From an uncultured Acetatifactor sp. (GTDB lineage: Bacteria; Bacillota; Clostridia; Lachnospirales; Lachnospiraceae), in assembly GCA_944383825.1 (NCBI GenBank), contig CALWRA010000001.1:173495-237494 (forward strand): a stretch of 64,000 bases of DNA. The letters run 5' to 3'. How positions within the stretch are numbered: the stretch's first letter is position 1; the number at the start of each line of letters is the position of its first letter. Under the pieces are notes generated by a model, which did no database searches, had not been told where the DNA came from, and saw only the letters and a program-made list of their open reading frames with translations. The position numbers were made by a program, and so were the translations under genes. Of this stretch, positions 27,806 through 36,488 are shown piece by piece.

Positions 27806-28330
27806 TTAATTAAACTCAATCACCCCGATGTAGGGAAGATTACGATATCTCTGGTCATAATCCAGACCATAACCCACCACAAATTCATCAGGTATTTCAA
27901 ATCCCGTATAATCTACATTTACATCAACCACCCGTCTCTCCGGCTTGTCAAGCAGAGTGCACAGGCGCAGGGATCTGGGCCCTCTGTCCCGAAGCATTTC
28001 CAAAAGATAGCTCAGGGTTCTGCCGCTGTCCACAATGTCCTCTACAACGATTACATCCTTATCCTTCAGGGATTCATCAAGATCCTTAACGATTTTTACC
28101 ACACCGCTGGATTTCGTATCACTTCCATAGCTGGAAACGGACATAAAATCAAGAGATACGGGAACAGTAATTCTTTTTGCCAGCTCGCACATAAAGAAGC
28201 TGCCTCCCTTCAGCACACATACCAGATGCACCTGTTTTCCCCGGTAGTCCCTGCTGATTTGTTCTCCAATTGCCTGAATCCTCTGGTCTACCTCTTCCTC
28301 CGATAAAAGTACTCTAATGCTCTCCGCCAT
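27806..28330 (-). CDS. hpt: Hypoxanthine phosphoribosyltransferase
   Basis: The 174-residue enzyme makes IMP or GMP from hypoxanthine or guanine and PRPP (purine salvage). The PRPP-binding motif VVVEDIVDSGRT is at 94-105, and KGGSFFM provides the pyrophosphate loop. Its start overlaps the tilS stop by 17 bp. Position between tilS and ftsH is the conserved Firmicutes arrangement, where Hpt and TilS can act together on ftsH expression in Bacillus. Confidence 0.95.
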   Translation of the reverse strand: MAESIRVLLSEEEVDQRIQAIGEQISRDYRGKQVHLVCVLKGGSFFMCELAKRITVPVSLDFMSVSSYGSDTKSSGVVKIVKDLDESLKDKDVIVVEDIVDSGRTLSYLLEMLRDRGPRSLRLCTLLDKPERRVVDVNVDYTGFEIPDEFVVGYGLDYDQRYRNLPYIGVIEFN

Positions 28331-29819
28331 AGCCTTCCTCCGTTTTGCTGCCTGAGCAGTCTCTTTCTAATTTTACCTGTAAAATACGCTTTGTATTCCA
28401 ATTTATCTTATAAGTTTCGCTGACGCGCCATCCAAAAAGCCAAAGTATATGGCTTCCCTGGGCAAGCACCGGAATGTCTCCCCTTTCCCGCTGGGGAATC
28501 TTCTCCCCAATCATATACTTTTTCAGAGACTTGTGGATCTCCCTGCCCTCTCCATCGTTTAAGGTCAGGTAATCTCCCGGCTGTCTGGTTCGTATCACCA
28601 GCGATTCTTTTATTTTATCATAATCAAACCATTTCGTATACTTGTTTTCGGGGACTTCCAGCCCTTTTTCATAGGGAAATACGGAAAAAACGGCTTTTCC
28701 CCATTCGCCCAGACCGATTGTAACAGGTGATTCCCCTATATCCTTCTTTCTTACGGCCGCCGGGTGAATATTCTTCCTGGGCTTATCCTTATCTTTTGGG
28801 TCCCGGGTCGCTCCATTTAAAAAAATTTTTCCATATTCTCTTTCTGCCTTTATGCCGAAGGGAAGAGTGATCCCCCTGTTTCCCTCCTGAATAAACAGCG
28901 CCATCAGCGCCTGAATGTGTACATACCCTATGTCCTGCTGTTCCGGAGAAAAGCATTTCATCAGCTGAAGAAGGATTCGCTTTCGGATAGACGGATGTTC
29001 CTTCATAAAGCTTTCCCTGTCAAGAACCGCACAGGCGGCGCCATCCATTCTGCTATCTGTCCCCTCAAAGACCGCGCACCGATTCAGAGCCATTGCCGTC
29101 TGCTCCTCCATATATTCCTCCGTCTCAGAAAGCAGTTCCGCCGTGCGGCTCATATGGATCACACATCCCGGAGATATTTCCCTTTCCACGTAGGGAAGAA
29201 TATGATGTCGGATCCTGTTTCTGGTGTAATGATCCTCCCTATTTGTACTGTCCTCTCTCCAGGGAATTCTCTTTGTACAAAGATAATTCCTGATCTCTTC
29301 GCTCTCCAAACAGAGAAGAGGACGGATGATTTCCTCCCGCACCGGAGGTATTCCGCAAAGGCCCTTCAGCCCGCTGCCCCGGAAAAGATGAAACAGCATG
29401 GTCTCACTACAGTCGTTGCTATTATGGGCCACGGCGATTTTATCCGCCCCAAAGCCCTCTGCAGCCCTTCGAAAAGCTTTATATCTGATCTTTCTCCCGG
29501 CCTCCTCCTGGGAACATTTTTCCATTTCTGCTCTTTGCTTTACGTTTTCTCTTGTAAGATAGAATGGCAGCTTCAGCCGACGGCAGAGCTCCTTCACATA
29601 GAGAGCATCCTCACCCGACTCCTGTCTTAAGCCGTGATCCACATGAACCACAGCCAGAGACAGAGGCGCTTTCTTCGCCCATTCCAGCAACACAAATAAG
29701 AGGCAAAGCGAGTCTGCCCCTCCTGAAACTCCTGCAACTACCCTGTCGCCCGGCTGCAGCATATGGTGTTTTTCAATATAGGAAAACACTTTTTCCTCTG
29801 TCCTTCGTGCGTCCTTCAT
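28314..29819 (-). CDS. tilS: tRNA(Ile) lysidine synthase
   Basis: The enzyme ligates lysine to C34 of the CAU-anticodon tRNA-Ile, enabling AUA reading. The PP-loop SGGADS sits at about residues 32-37, followed by VVHVDHGLR and a C-terminal lysidine synthetase domain with KWFDYDKIKESLVIRTRQPGDY. I prefer the ATG at 29819 because that places the PP-loop as in other TilS proteins; a TTG at 29858, overlapping the spoIIE stop by 4 bp, is possible and would add 13 residues. Neither has a strong ribosome site. Confidence 0.92.
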   Translation of the reverse strand: MKDARRTEEKVFSYIEKHHMLQPGDRVVAGVSGGADSLCLLFVLLEWAKKAPLSLAVVHVDHGLRQESGEDALYVKELCRRLKLPFYLTRENVKQRAEMEKCSQEEAGRKIRYKAFRRAAEGFGADKIAVAHNSNDCSETMLFHLFRGSGLKGLCGIPPVREEIIRPLLCLESEEIRNYLCTKRIPWREDSTNREDHYTRNRIRHHILPYVEREISPGCVIHMSRTAELLSETEEYMEEQTAMALNRCAVFEGTDSRMDGAACAVLDRESFMKEHPSIRKRILLQLMKCFSPEQQDIGYVHIQALMALFIQEGNRGITLPFGIKAEREYGKIFLNGATRDPKDKDKPRKNIHPAAVRKKDIGESPVTIGLGEWGKAVFSVFPYEKGLEVPENKYTKWFDYDKIKESLVIRTRQPGDYLTLNDGEGREIHKSLKKYMIGEKIPQRERGDIPVLAQGSHILWLFGWRVSETYKINWNTKRILQVKLERDCSGSKTEEGYGGEH

Positions 29820-29854
29820 TCTATTGTCAATGGTATCCGAAAAGCGTAAAAAAA

Positions 29855-31063
29855 TCAAGTGATACCGCTATTTTCCCACACTCCTATTACAAGAATCGTC
29901 ATATCGTCCGTAATATGCCCTCCGCTTAACCGAATCACCATTTGCAGCAGCTTTTCTGCAATTTCTTTCGGATTCTGTTCTCTCACCTCTGAAATTGCCC
30001 TGCGCATAGCCTCCTCACAGTTATTTTCCGCCAGAGCGTCCAACGCCCCATCCGTCATCATCACCAGATAGTCTCCGTCCTGAAGCTGCCTATGCACAGG
30101 CTCCATCTCCACAGTTCTGAAAATTCCCAGAGGCAGATTACCCACTTGAATTTCCTCCACCCCCTCTTCTGTTTTCAGAAAGGTTGAAGCGCCGCCCGCT
30201 TTCCATATACTGCACTCTCCCCGGTATAAATCCAAATCGCAGACATCAAGAGTGGGATGATTCTGCTCCTCTCCTCTGGCAAACAAAGCTGCGTTCACCA
30301 TGTTTGCTGCCGCTTCCATACGATACCCAGCCTCCAGCATTTTTTCCATCAGATCCAAAACTCTCTCGCTGCCTTGACAGGCCTCCTCCCCCGAACCCGT
30401 TCCATCCGATAAAAGCACGGTCATCCTGCCTTTCTCCGATTCTATCACAGCGTAATTATCTCCGGAAACAGCCTCATTTTCCTTTACCGCTCTGGAAAAT
30501 CCCGAAAGCACGATAAACCGTGGTTCCTCCACAAGAATAAAGCTGCGGGCCTCCTGATCTATAAAGTATGGACTGGCAGCGGAAATCTGCAGGTGCGTAT
30601 CCAACAATACGGAGAGCATGTCCGCAGCTTCCTGGGATGGTCTCCTGTTTTTTCTACGTGTATACATGGTGACACCAACGGCCCTTCTGTTATCTGTCTG
30701 TGGAAGATAGCAAATTTCCTCCACAACGATGCCCTCCTCTCTCATGGCGTGCACAATATGCCTTCTGCTTTTTTCCTCCATGGGCTCATATCTGAATACC
30801 TCGTCCGCCACCTGGGTCATAATATGTGCCACTTCGCTGAAATTGCTTTCCAAAACCTGACGGTTTTCCCAAACTCTTCTTGCCTCCAATAGAGCCTGCC
30901 TGTCTTCTCCCGAGGCTTCAAACCCTCCCCCGAAGCTCCTTGCAAGCTCCTGAAATGTTTCCGCATAACCCAGAAGTCTTTTTTTGCATAAATCAGGAAC
31001 CTGCACAATGCGCGGTTCCCCTTCTCTTTCTCTATCCTGGGTCTTCCATCTATCCAATACCAT
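29855..31063 (-). CDS. spoIIE: SpoIIE-type PP2C phosphatase lacking the membrane domain
   Basis: The 402-residue protein carries the SpoIIE phosphatase domain (about 185-395) with LSDGTGSG (218-225), MMTDGALD and HITDDMTIL, the metal-binding motifs of the PP2C fold. Residues 60-100 (WENRQVLESNFSEVAHIMTQ) resemble the linker helix that follows the membrane region in Bacillus SpoIIE. The ten-helix N-terminal membrane part is absent: the family member in Bacillus has about 827 residues. SpoIIE dephosphorylates SpoIIAA to activate sigma-F in the forespore. Synteny with divIC, tilS, hpt and ftsH supports orthology. AAAGGGGAAGAGTT precedes the ATG. How it reaches the septum is unclear. Confidence 0.85.
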   Translation of the reverse strand: MVLDRWKTQDREREGEPRIVQVPDLCKKRLLGYAETFQELARSFGGGFEASGEDRQALLEARRVWENRQVLESNFSEVAHIMTQVADEVFRYEPMEEKSRRHIVHAMREEGIVVEEICYLPQTDNRRAVGVTMYTRRKNRRPSQEAADMLSVLLDTHLQISAASPYFIDQEARSFILVEEPRFIVLSGFSRAVKENEAVSGDNYAVIESEKGRMTVLLSDGTGSGEEACQGSERVLDLMEKMLEAGYRMEAAANMVNAALFARGEEQNHPTLDVCDLDLYRGECSIWKAGGASTFLKTEEGVEEIQVGNLPLGIFRTVEMEPVHRQLQDGDYLVMMTDGALDALAENNCEEAMRRAISEVREQNPKEIAEKLLQMVIRLSGGHITDDMTILVIGVWENSGIT

Positions 31064-31091
31064 AACTCTTCCCCTTTCCTGTTCTGCAATT

Positions 31092-31124
31092 ATTTTAAAC
31101 GTCCCCTTTTGTTGTTTTTGTCAA
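31092..31124 (-). promoter_or_regulatory. Candidate Spo0A-dependent spoIIE promoter with 21-bp spacer
   Basis: On the minus strand TTGACA (31119-31124) and TAAAAT (31092-31097) are exactly 21 bp apart. Known spoIIE and spoIIG promoters of Bacillus have the same abnormal 21-22 bp spacing and need Spo0A. The -35 region reads TTTGACA, one base from a reversed 0A box (TTCGNCA), and TGTCGCA at 31151-31157 is one base from TGNCGAA. Confidence 0.55.
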
Positions 31125-31156
31125 AAATCGGAAAGAATGCCTTCATTTTTTGCGAC

Positions 31157-31185
31157 AAAAAAAGCAGAGGCCTTAAAGCCTCTGC
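31157..31185 (-). terminator. Intrinsic terminator after divIC
   Basis: GCAGAGGC, a 6-nt loop and GCCTCTGC followed by seven T on the minus strand, 20 bp after the divIC stop. It separates the yabP-yabQ-divIC unit from spoIIE. Confidence 0.9.
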
Positions 31186-31205
31186 CAAACTGCACTTAAG
31201 CAAAT

Positions 31206-31514
31206 TCAATTTTCCTCTTTAAAAAGAATCTCACCCTCGTATACAAGACCAAGCTTATCCTTTGCCACTTCTTCTATGTACGCCTTTGTCTGCGTGTACT
31301 TGCGGAATTCTTCAATCTCTTCCGCTCTCGCTTTCTCTTCCGCAATCTGCTGCTCCAGTTGCTTCTCCCTGGATGCGTATGAATCAATTTTGTCCTGAAG
31401 CTCCACGCTCTGTACCGCTACTGCAACCATTATCATTACTACTACCAGGGTTACCAGAAACATACTGAAGCGGTTCTGGTGCCGCTTGCGGTACGCAACC
31501 TTTCTTTTCGCCAT
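31206..31514 (-). CDS. divIC: Septum formation initiator, DivIC/FtsB family
   Basis: The 102-residue protein has a Lys/Arg-rich cytoplasmic start, one membrane helix (about 18-38) and a coiled coil ending in a short conserved tail (AKDKLGLVYEGEILF). This is the DivIC/FtsB plan; the protein joins FtsL and DivIB/FtsQ at the division septum. It sits between yabQ and spoIIE as in Bacillus subtilis. Confidence 0.9.
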   Translation of the reverse strand: MAKRKVAYRKRHQNRFSMFLVTLVVVMIMVAVAVQSVELQDKIDSYASREKQLEQQIAEEKARAEEIEEFRKYTQTKAYIEEVAKDKLGLVYEGEILFKEEN

Positions 31515-31538
31515 AAATACTCCCCATTTCTGTGTCCC

Positions 31539-32018
31539 TTATAATGTCATTTTAAGCATTTTCACAAATAACGTCAACTTCTTTTTTAGGAGACGTCCCG
31601 CGCGGGAGCCATGCTTCACAGCTTTCCTTCCAGCTCCCTTCGCCTTATTTTCCAGGGCTTTTGCCGCTTTTAAAAAGGGAGCTGCCAGAAAAGAGGAAAC
31701 TTTTCCCAGAAAAAAAACCAGCTTTCCCAAGGCAAAGGAAACATACTTTACAAAAAAGGGACTTACCAGTTTTTTATACAGCAGCATTCCCGTCAGGGCG
31801 CCCAATACTGCAAACCATCTCAGGGCGCCGTCGCTTTCGTGATGCAAAAGCAGGAAAACCTCCGCCGCACAGTAGATCCAAAAACTCAAATCTTCGACCG
31901 AAACCCAGAAATGATTGTGAGGTAAAACTCTTCGGATAATTCTGAGAATATCGTACAGGAAGGTAATAAAAATGCCCATGGCCAGGGCATAGAAAAGAAA
32001 TATATTTTCATTTGCCAT
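31539..32018 (-). CDS. yabQ: Spore cortex protein YabQ
   Basis: The 159-residue protein has an N-terminal set of three or four membrane helices (for example FLFYALAMGIFITFLYDI, then WIYCAAEVFLLL) and a basic C-terminal tail rich in Lys and Ala. It matches YabQ, needed for spore cortex formation in Bacillus and made in the mother cell. It lies 11 bp after yabP. Confidence 0.87.
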   Translation of the reverse strand: MANENIFLFYALAMGIFITFLYDILRIIRRVLPHNHFWVSVEDLSFWIYCAAEVFLLLHHESDGALRWFAVLGALTGMLLYKKLVSPFFVKYVSFALGKLVFFLGKVSSFLAAPFLKAAKALENKAKGAGRKAVKHGSRAGRLLKKKLTLFVKMLKMTL

Positions 32019-32029
32019 AGGCTATCCCT

Positions 32030-32317
32030 CTAGCGAAACAGCTTGCTGAGCAGAGATTCATTTTTGTGAGCCCCTCCTGCCGCCTCTGAATAGGTAAAGC
32101 TGTCTATTTTTCCATCAATATCCACTTCTCCCTTGTCCAGAGTCAGTCTGTTAACATGCAGCTCGTCTCCCTTGATCATTAACATTCCCTGCTCCGTTTC
32201 CAGGAGAATCTCATGTACGTCAAAGGAAAGTACATCATTTACACCGTTAATGGAACAGGTCCTTCTATTTGTGATGGTCACCTTATGTGCGCGTCCGCTG
32301 CTGCTTAAATCTTCCAT
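32030..32317 (-). CDS. yabP: Sporulation protein YabP
   Basis: The 95-residue protein has the YabP/YqfC fold pattern: HKVTITNRRTCSINGVNDVL, then short beta repeats ending KGEVDIDGKIDSFTYSE. YabP is produced under mother-cell control and works with YabQ. The start at 32317 follows AGGAGGATTT; an upstream in-frame start at 32368 is not supported. Confidence 0.9.
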   Translation of the reverse strand: MEDLSSSGRAHKVTITNRRTCSINGVNDVLSFDVHEILLETEQGMLMIKGDELHVNRLTLDKGEVDIDGKIDSFTYSEAAGGAHKNESLLSKLFR

Positions 32318-32418
32318 AAATCCTCCTGCCCGGCGGATTCGCCAGCCCGTCCCGCGGGCCGGTTCCACCCTGTTCTCTTAAAGTATATTAGGCATGGGGA
32401 TAAAAAATTCCTTCCCGT

Positions 32419-32658
32419 TTACAGATAACGGAATAAATCTCCGGCTTCTTCCTTTTTCACAGTTTCCTGCACGTCAAGAACCTCTACTCTCACTTCTCTG
32501 TTTCCGAAAGAAATTGTAATAATATCACCTTTCTTTACATTTGCGGAAGCCTTGGCAGGCTTGTCATTGATCAGCACACGCCCGCTGTCACAGGCCTCGT
32601 TTGCCACAGTGCGGCGTTTAATTAGCCGGGATACCTTCAGATATTTGTCAAGTCTCAT
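32419..32658 (-). CDS. rqcP: S4-domain ribosome quality-control protein RqcP (YabO)
   Basis: The 79-residue protein is a bare S4 RNA-binding domain (MRLDKYLKVSRLIKRRTVAN). RqcP/YabO helps RqcH add C-terminal alanine tails on stalled 50S subunits; it is related to Hsp15. The start at 32658 has AAAGGAGAGCGC upstream; an in-frame start at 32691 lies in the preceding terminator. Its position between HU and yabP is conserved. Confidence 0.92.
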   Translation of the reverse strand: MRLDKYLKVSRLIKRRTVANEACDSGRVLINDKPAKASANVKKGDIITISFGNREVRVEVLDVQETVKKEEAGDLFRYL

Positions 32659-32676
32659 GCGCTCTCCTTTATCATG

Positions 32677-32708
32677 AAAAAAGAGAACCATCCCTTCGGA
32701 GGTTCTCT
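32677..32708 (-). terminator. Intrinsic terminator of the HU gene
   Basis: AGAGAACC, an 11-nt loop and GGTTCTCT followed by TTTTTT on the minus strand, 23 bp after the HU stop. It lies directly before the rqcP ribosome site, so rqcP is expressed by read-through or a promoter inside this stretch. Confidence 0.85.
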
Positions 32709-32730
32709 GAAGCAGTCCTGATCTATGGAT

Positions 32731-33006
32731 TTATGCGTTCAGCATATCCTTTAAAGCCTTGCCTGCCTTAAACTTAGGAGCTTTTGACGCCGCGATTTTC
32801 ATGGGCTCGCCGCTCTGAGGATTTCTTCCTTCTCTCTCCGCTCTCTTAGAAACTTCAAAGGTGCCAAAGCCTACCAACTGAACCTTTCCATCCTTCTTCA
32901 ATTCTTCAGCAACAACATCCGTAAAAGCCTTCAAAGCCTTTTCAGCATCTTTCTTAGAGATTCCAGCCTGATCAGCCATAGCTGCCACTAATTCTGTTTT
33001 GTTCAT
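32731..33006 (-). CDS. hup: HU family DNA-binding protein
   Basis: The 91-residue protein is a full-length HU: it begins MNKTELVAAMADQAG and contains GFGTFEVSKRAEREGRNPQ with the DNA-contacting beta arm. It bends and compacts DNA without sequence specificity. It has its own strong promoter and terminator, as expected of an abundant protein. Start site AGGAGGAGTTCAAA. Confidence 0.96.
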   Translation of the reverse strand: MNKTELVAAMADQAGISKKDAEKALKAFTDVVAEELKKDGKVQLVGFGTFEVSKRAEREGRNPQSGEPMKIAASKAPKFKAGKALKDMLNA

Positions 33007-33080
33007 TTTGAACTCCTCCTGTAATGAGTTTTCGTTGATTGTATTTCACATAGATGCTTCTTGAGAAACGTCTATACATA

Positions 33081-33109
33081 TATATATCCGGTTTTATGGT
33101 ATTTGTCAA
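33081..33109 (-). promoter_or_regulatory. Promoter of the HU gene
   Basis: On the minus strand TTGACA (33104-33109), 17 bp, TATATA (33081-33086), 75 bp before the HU start. Confidence 0.75.
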
Positions 33110-33135
33110 GGTATTTTCCCATATTTACGGGATTT

Positions 33136-33855
33136 TTAGCGGTTCTCCGGCCCCTCCAGACGCCTTATAAAATCCTCTGTCCGGTCCGCAAGAATTTGCT
33201 CTTGAGAAAGCTTGCAGATTCCGGCAATCCTCGACAAGGACATCAGAATATCTCCGGAAAGCTCCTGAATTTCAACATCATAATCAACAGGCGTGCATGC
33301 AAGCAGCCTGTCCGCCGCTTCCCGAATTCGGCGCGCGGCTTCCCGGTATCCGGGCTGAGGCTCATACAGTCTGTCCGCTTTCTTGATAGCCTTCTGAGCC
33401 CTGGTCAGCGCAGGCAGTTCCAAGGGAATTTCTCTGAGAGGAAAGGCAGCCTGATTTTTGCCCTCCTTCTCCTTTTTCTTGATTTCCTCCCAATTCTCCA
33501 ATACCTCCTCAGAATCCTTTGCGGAAAGATTCCCAAAAACATGAGGATGGCGGCGCACCATCTTCTCAGCCACTTCAGATACCACATCCTCCATGGCAAA
33601 CAGTCCTTCCTCCTTGGCAATCTGAGCGTGCATCACTACCTGAAGCAGCACATCGCCAAGTTCTTCACGCAGATTTTCAAAGCTACCGGTCTCATTCAAA
33701 ATCCGTATGGCGGCATTCACCTCCGCAGCCTCCTCCGCCATGCAGGGACGCAGGCTCATATGTGTCTGCTGCCTGTCCCAGGGACAGCCGTTCTCACTTC
33801 TCAGTGTTTCTATAATATCTAAAAAATCTTCATAGTTATATTTTTTGCTATTCAT
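33136..33855 (-). CDS. mazG: Nucleoside triphosphate pyrophosphohydrolase MazG
   Basis: The 239-residue protein has two MazG folds: the first starts LRSENGCPWDRQQTHMSLRP and has the metal-binding EEAAEV and EELGDVLLQVVMHA blocks; the second (about 140-235) is weaker, with EIQELSGDILMSLSRIA. It hydrolyses NTPs to NMP and pyrophosphate, a house-cleaning activity. Bacillus YabN has an extra methylase domain that is absent here. It follows the PEGA gene by 24 bp. Confidence 0.9.
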   Translation of the reverse strand: MNSKKYNYEDFLDIIETLRSENGCPWDRQQTHMSLRPCMAEEAAEVNAAIRILNETGSFENLREELGDVLLQVVMHAQIAKEEGLFAMEDVVSEVAEKMVRRHPHVFGNLSAKDSEEVLENWEEIKKKEKEGKNQAAFPLREIPLELPALTRAQKAIKKADRLYEPQPGYREAARRIREAADRLLACTPVDYDVEIQELSGDILMSLSRIAGICKLSQEQILADRTEDFIRRLEGPENR

Positions 33856-33879
33856 TTGTTCACCCGCTTCTTATTGTTT

Positions 33880-35370
33880 TTACGAGGACGTGCTTCCGGT
33901 TGAAGAGCCGCTTTCAGATGCGGAGCTGCCGGATGTACTGCTTTCAGATGCTCCCGTTCCGGATGTACTACTGTTGGAGGCGCTGCTCTGCACCAGATCC
34001 GCAAAGGAATATGAAATATCCTTTTCCTCGTCATCTACCTGTATGGTGTAGCTTCTGGTCTCATAGCCGGTTTTTCTCAGAGTAATCACATGGGAACCTG
34101 ACGTCTTGCGGAAGCTGCAAGGGGAAATTCCTACATAATTGCCATCCAGATATACCTCTGCTCCCTCCGGCGCATCCACATATACCTTATAATAGCTGGT
34201 GGTTGTATCCGCCTGCGTGGACTGAGTGGACGCCGTGCTGCTTGTGCTCTGCGTGCTCTCCTCTTCTCCTTCATCCACCTTATCCAGCTCAATATCAAAT
34301 CCCGCAGATTCTTCTCCGACTCGGATATAACGGGTAACGGACTGATAGCCGTCCGCACGGGCAATCAACTGATGAATGCCATATTCCAGTGTAACGGGCG
34401 ATGAAGTGTCCGCTTCTGTTCCATCTATATATAACTGGGCGGTGGATGGATTTAAAGAAAACAGCACGGTGCCGTATTGCACCTGAGCCACCTCCAGGTC
34501 TCCTATATCCAAAGTTGTCTCTTCGTTCCGGTTGATTACAACGCTTTTTACTCCGCCTCCGCCATTATGGCTGATATTCACCTGGTAGCTTCCCTCCGGC
34601 ACAGTCAATAGCATATCCTCCGTTATTCTCTGTATCATGGACTGTCCGATTTCAATCCAGCCCCCAATGAAATTCTCGTCATTGGACAGTCTCAGATAAC
34701 CGTGCCCCTTCTCCACGGACACGCTCAGAACCTGGCTGTCAATCCCCTGAAAGCTCAGCACATCCGCTGCGTTCAGCTCCATTTCCTCTATACTTCGCCC
34801 TTGGGACAAATACTGTGTGTTGTCAGTGAGCTTATAAACCTCTCCCCCGATGGATACCTCTCCCCTTACCATATTCATCTCATATCTTTCCACATTTTCA
34901 TAGCTCCATGCTCTGGGCGAAAGCTGCATGCTGGTCAAATGCTTTTTAGACTTCAAAAAGGTGATGTCTACCACGTCTCCCGTTTCTATCTGATCCAAAG
35001 AAATGCTCTCGCCATATTTGTCATAAAGCCTGGTGGTTCCATCCATGGACAAAGTGTACCGCTTTCCCAGATCCAGATTCAAAAAGGTTACGCTATTCTC
35101 ATTTTTATTTACATCCACTACCACGGGTGTGTCCGCAGAGTCATAGTTGCCGGGACCTGTCAAAATAAATCCTGTATCCGTCCTCTCTGCTGACGCCGCC
35201 GCAGAGGACTGCGTAATGTTTTTCGTCTCCTGCTCCTCTCTGCCCGGCGCCGTTACAAACACTGTCAAAACTACGGCTCCCGCAGCAATCATTGCCACCG
35301 CAAACCCTGTAAGACATATGCGCAGCGCTCCTTTGCTCTTTCTTTTTTTCTCCTTATCGTGTTTTCTCAC
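33880..35370 (-). CDS. Membrane-anchored PEGA-domain protein
   Basis: The 496-residue protein starts with a basic stretch and one membrane anchor (about 16-40). The long extracytoplasmic part ends with two PEGA domains: one around VLFSLNPSTAQLYIDG and one around VYVDAPEGAEVYLDGNYVG, separated by a Ser/Thr/Glu linker; a Ser-rich tail of about 35 residues follows. PEGA domains are associated with surface-layer or wall contacts. Start is GTG after AAGGAGTAAACA. It lies between the cotS-like gene and mazG; function is unknown. Confidence 0.8.
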   Translation of the reverse strand: MRKHDKEKKRKSKGALRICLTGFAVAMIAAGAVVLTVFVTAPGREEQETKNITQSSAAASAERTDTGFILTGPGNYDSADTPVVVDVNKNENSVTFLNLDLGKRYTLSMDGTTRLYDKYGESISLDQIETGDVVDITFLKSKKHLTSMQLSPRAWSYENVERYEMNMVRGEVSIGGEVYKLTDNTQYLSQGRSIEEMELNAADVLSFQGIDSQVLSVSVEKGHGYLRLSNDENFIGGWIEIGQSMIQRITEDMLLTVPEGSYQVNISHNGGGGVKSVVINRNEETTLDIGDLEVAQVQYGTVLFSLNPSTAQLYIDGTEADTSSPVTLEYGIHQLIARADGYQSVTRYIRVGEESAGFDIELDKVDEGEEESTQSTSSTASTQSTQADTTTSYYKVYVDAPEGAEVYLDGNYVGISPCSFRKTSGSHVITLRKTGYETRSYTIQVDDEEKDISYSFADLVQSSASNSSTSGTGASESSTSGSSASESGSSTGSTSS

Positions 35371-35383
35371 TGTTTACTCCTTC

Positions 35384-36379
35384 TTAAAAACTGCGGAATA
35401 CCTGATGCAGAAACGCTTGCTTTTCCTTTTCCTGCGCTACCAGCTTTTCCAGCTTTTCCCGATTTCGTTCCGGTATCCATGCCTTCCCGGAATTATAGTA
35501 AAAATTAGCGATCTTCCAAAACTTTTCAGGATACGACAGCCGATAATACAGATCAATCCTGCTCAGCGCCGTTATAGGCCGTTCCTCCTCATAGGCGGAA
35601 AGCAGCTCCTTCCCCAGAGAAACCGACCAGTTGCTTTTTTCTAAAAGTTTTCTCATAAACAAGTACAGATCCCTGATGGGATTATCGGGCAGGCATTTTT
35701 CAAAGTTTACAATAAACCAGTTTTCCTGATCCCACAAAATATTATGATACTGATAATCTCCATGGCAGAAAAGAATCTGTTCCCCCTGCGCCTCATTCTC
35801 CCCCAAGCGATACTGAGTCCATTCTTCCGTTACTGTCAGAGCCTGTTCCAGAAAGTAATCAAAATAGTTCAAAAGACAAATTTCAAACCAGGTTTTCTGG
35901 CCCTTCTGCTTAAGATATTTACGGACTCTTCTAAGCTCCCTGTTGTGCTTTTCATATTCCTTTCCCGCAGAAAATCCTCTGCCGGAAGTTTTTTCAAAGA
36001 AAACCTGCTCCGGAGTAATCTCCATGCACAGATGAAGCCTTGCCAGAAGCTTTACCGCCTCCAGACATTCCTTTTTTTCATAGACATTGCATTCCCGCCC
36101 TTCACAGTAGGTTTTCAACACATATGAAACACCCTCCATATCTCTGACAAGAAGATTCCCCTCCTTTGTTGGATAAATCATCTCCGTCCGCACTCTTCCC
36201 ATGTCCTGTATATAATGAAGCAGTCTGTCCTGTATATGAATTTTATTTTCATTTCCTGCATATTCTTTAAAAATCAGACAACCCTTATCCGTATCACATA
36301 GAATAGCCCCTCTTCCCTTCCTGGTCCGAAGCACCTCTATATCATACTGTTCCAATAAACTGACTGCCCTGTCATTCAC
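35384..36379 (-). CDS. CotS family kinase-like spore coat protein
   Basis: The 331-residue protein has the CotS/YsxE aminoglycoside-phosphotransferase-like fold, with the catalytic-loop motif HGDYQYHNIL near residue 225. The next motif reads IVNFEKC where the family usually has I-D-F; the metal-binding Asp is replaced by Asn, so the protein may be a pseudokinase. CotS proteins are coat components in Bacillus. The start is GTG after AGGAGGGGCTTTAA. It leads a three-gene run cotS-PEGA-mazG. Confidence 0.82.
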   Translation of the reverse strand: MNDRAVSLLEQYDIEVLRTRKGRGAILCDTDKGCLIFKEYAGNENKIHIQDRLLHYIQDMGRVRTEMIYPTKEGNLLVRDMEGVSYVLKTYCEGRECNVYEKKECLEAVKLLARLHLCMEITPEQVFFEKTSGRGFSAGKEYEKHNRELRRVRKYLKQKGQKTWFEICLLNYFDYFLEQALTVTEEWTQYRLGENEAQGEQILFCHGDYQYHNILWDQENWFIVNFEKCLPDNPIRDLYLFMRKLLEKSNWSVSLGKELLSAYEEERPITALSRIDLYYRLSYPEKFWKIANFYYNSGKAWIPERNREKLEKLVAQEKEKQAFLHQVFRSF

Positions 36380-36402
36380 TTAAAGCCCCTCCTATTCAAG
36401 CC

Positions 36403-36437
36403 TATGAACCTGGCTTTTCGTTTCTTTTCGGTTCATA
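36403..36437. terminator. Hairpin between cca and cotS-like genes
   Basis: TATGAACC (36403-36410) and GGTTCATA (36430-36437) form an 8-bp stem with a 19-nt pyrimidine-rich loop. It follows the cca stop codon on the minus strand but no T-run follows. Confidence 0.4.
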
Positions 36438-36488
36438 ACCTATCATATGAGTGAAGCTTTGAAAGTATGTTAGGCTCCTACAAGTGTT

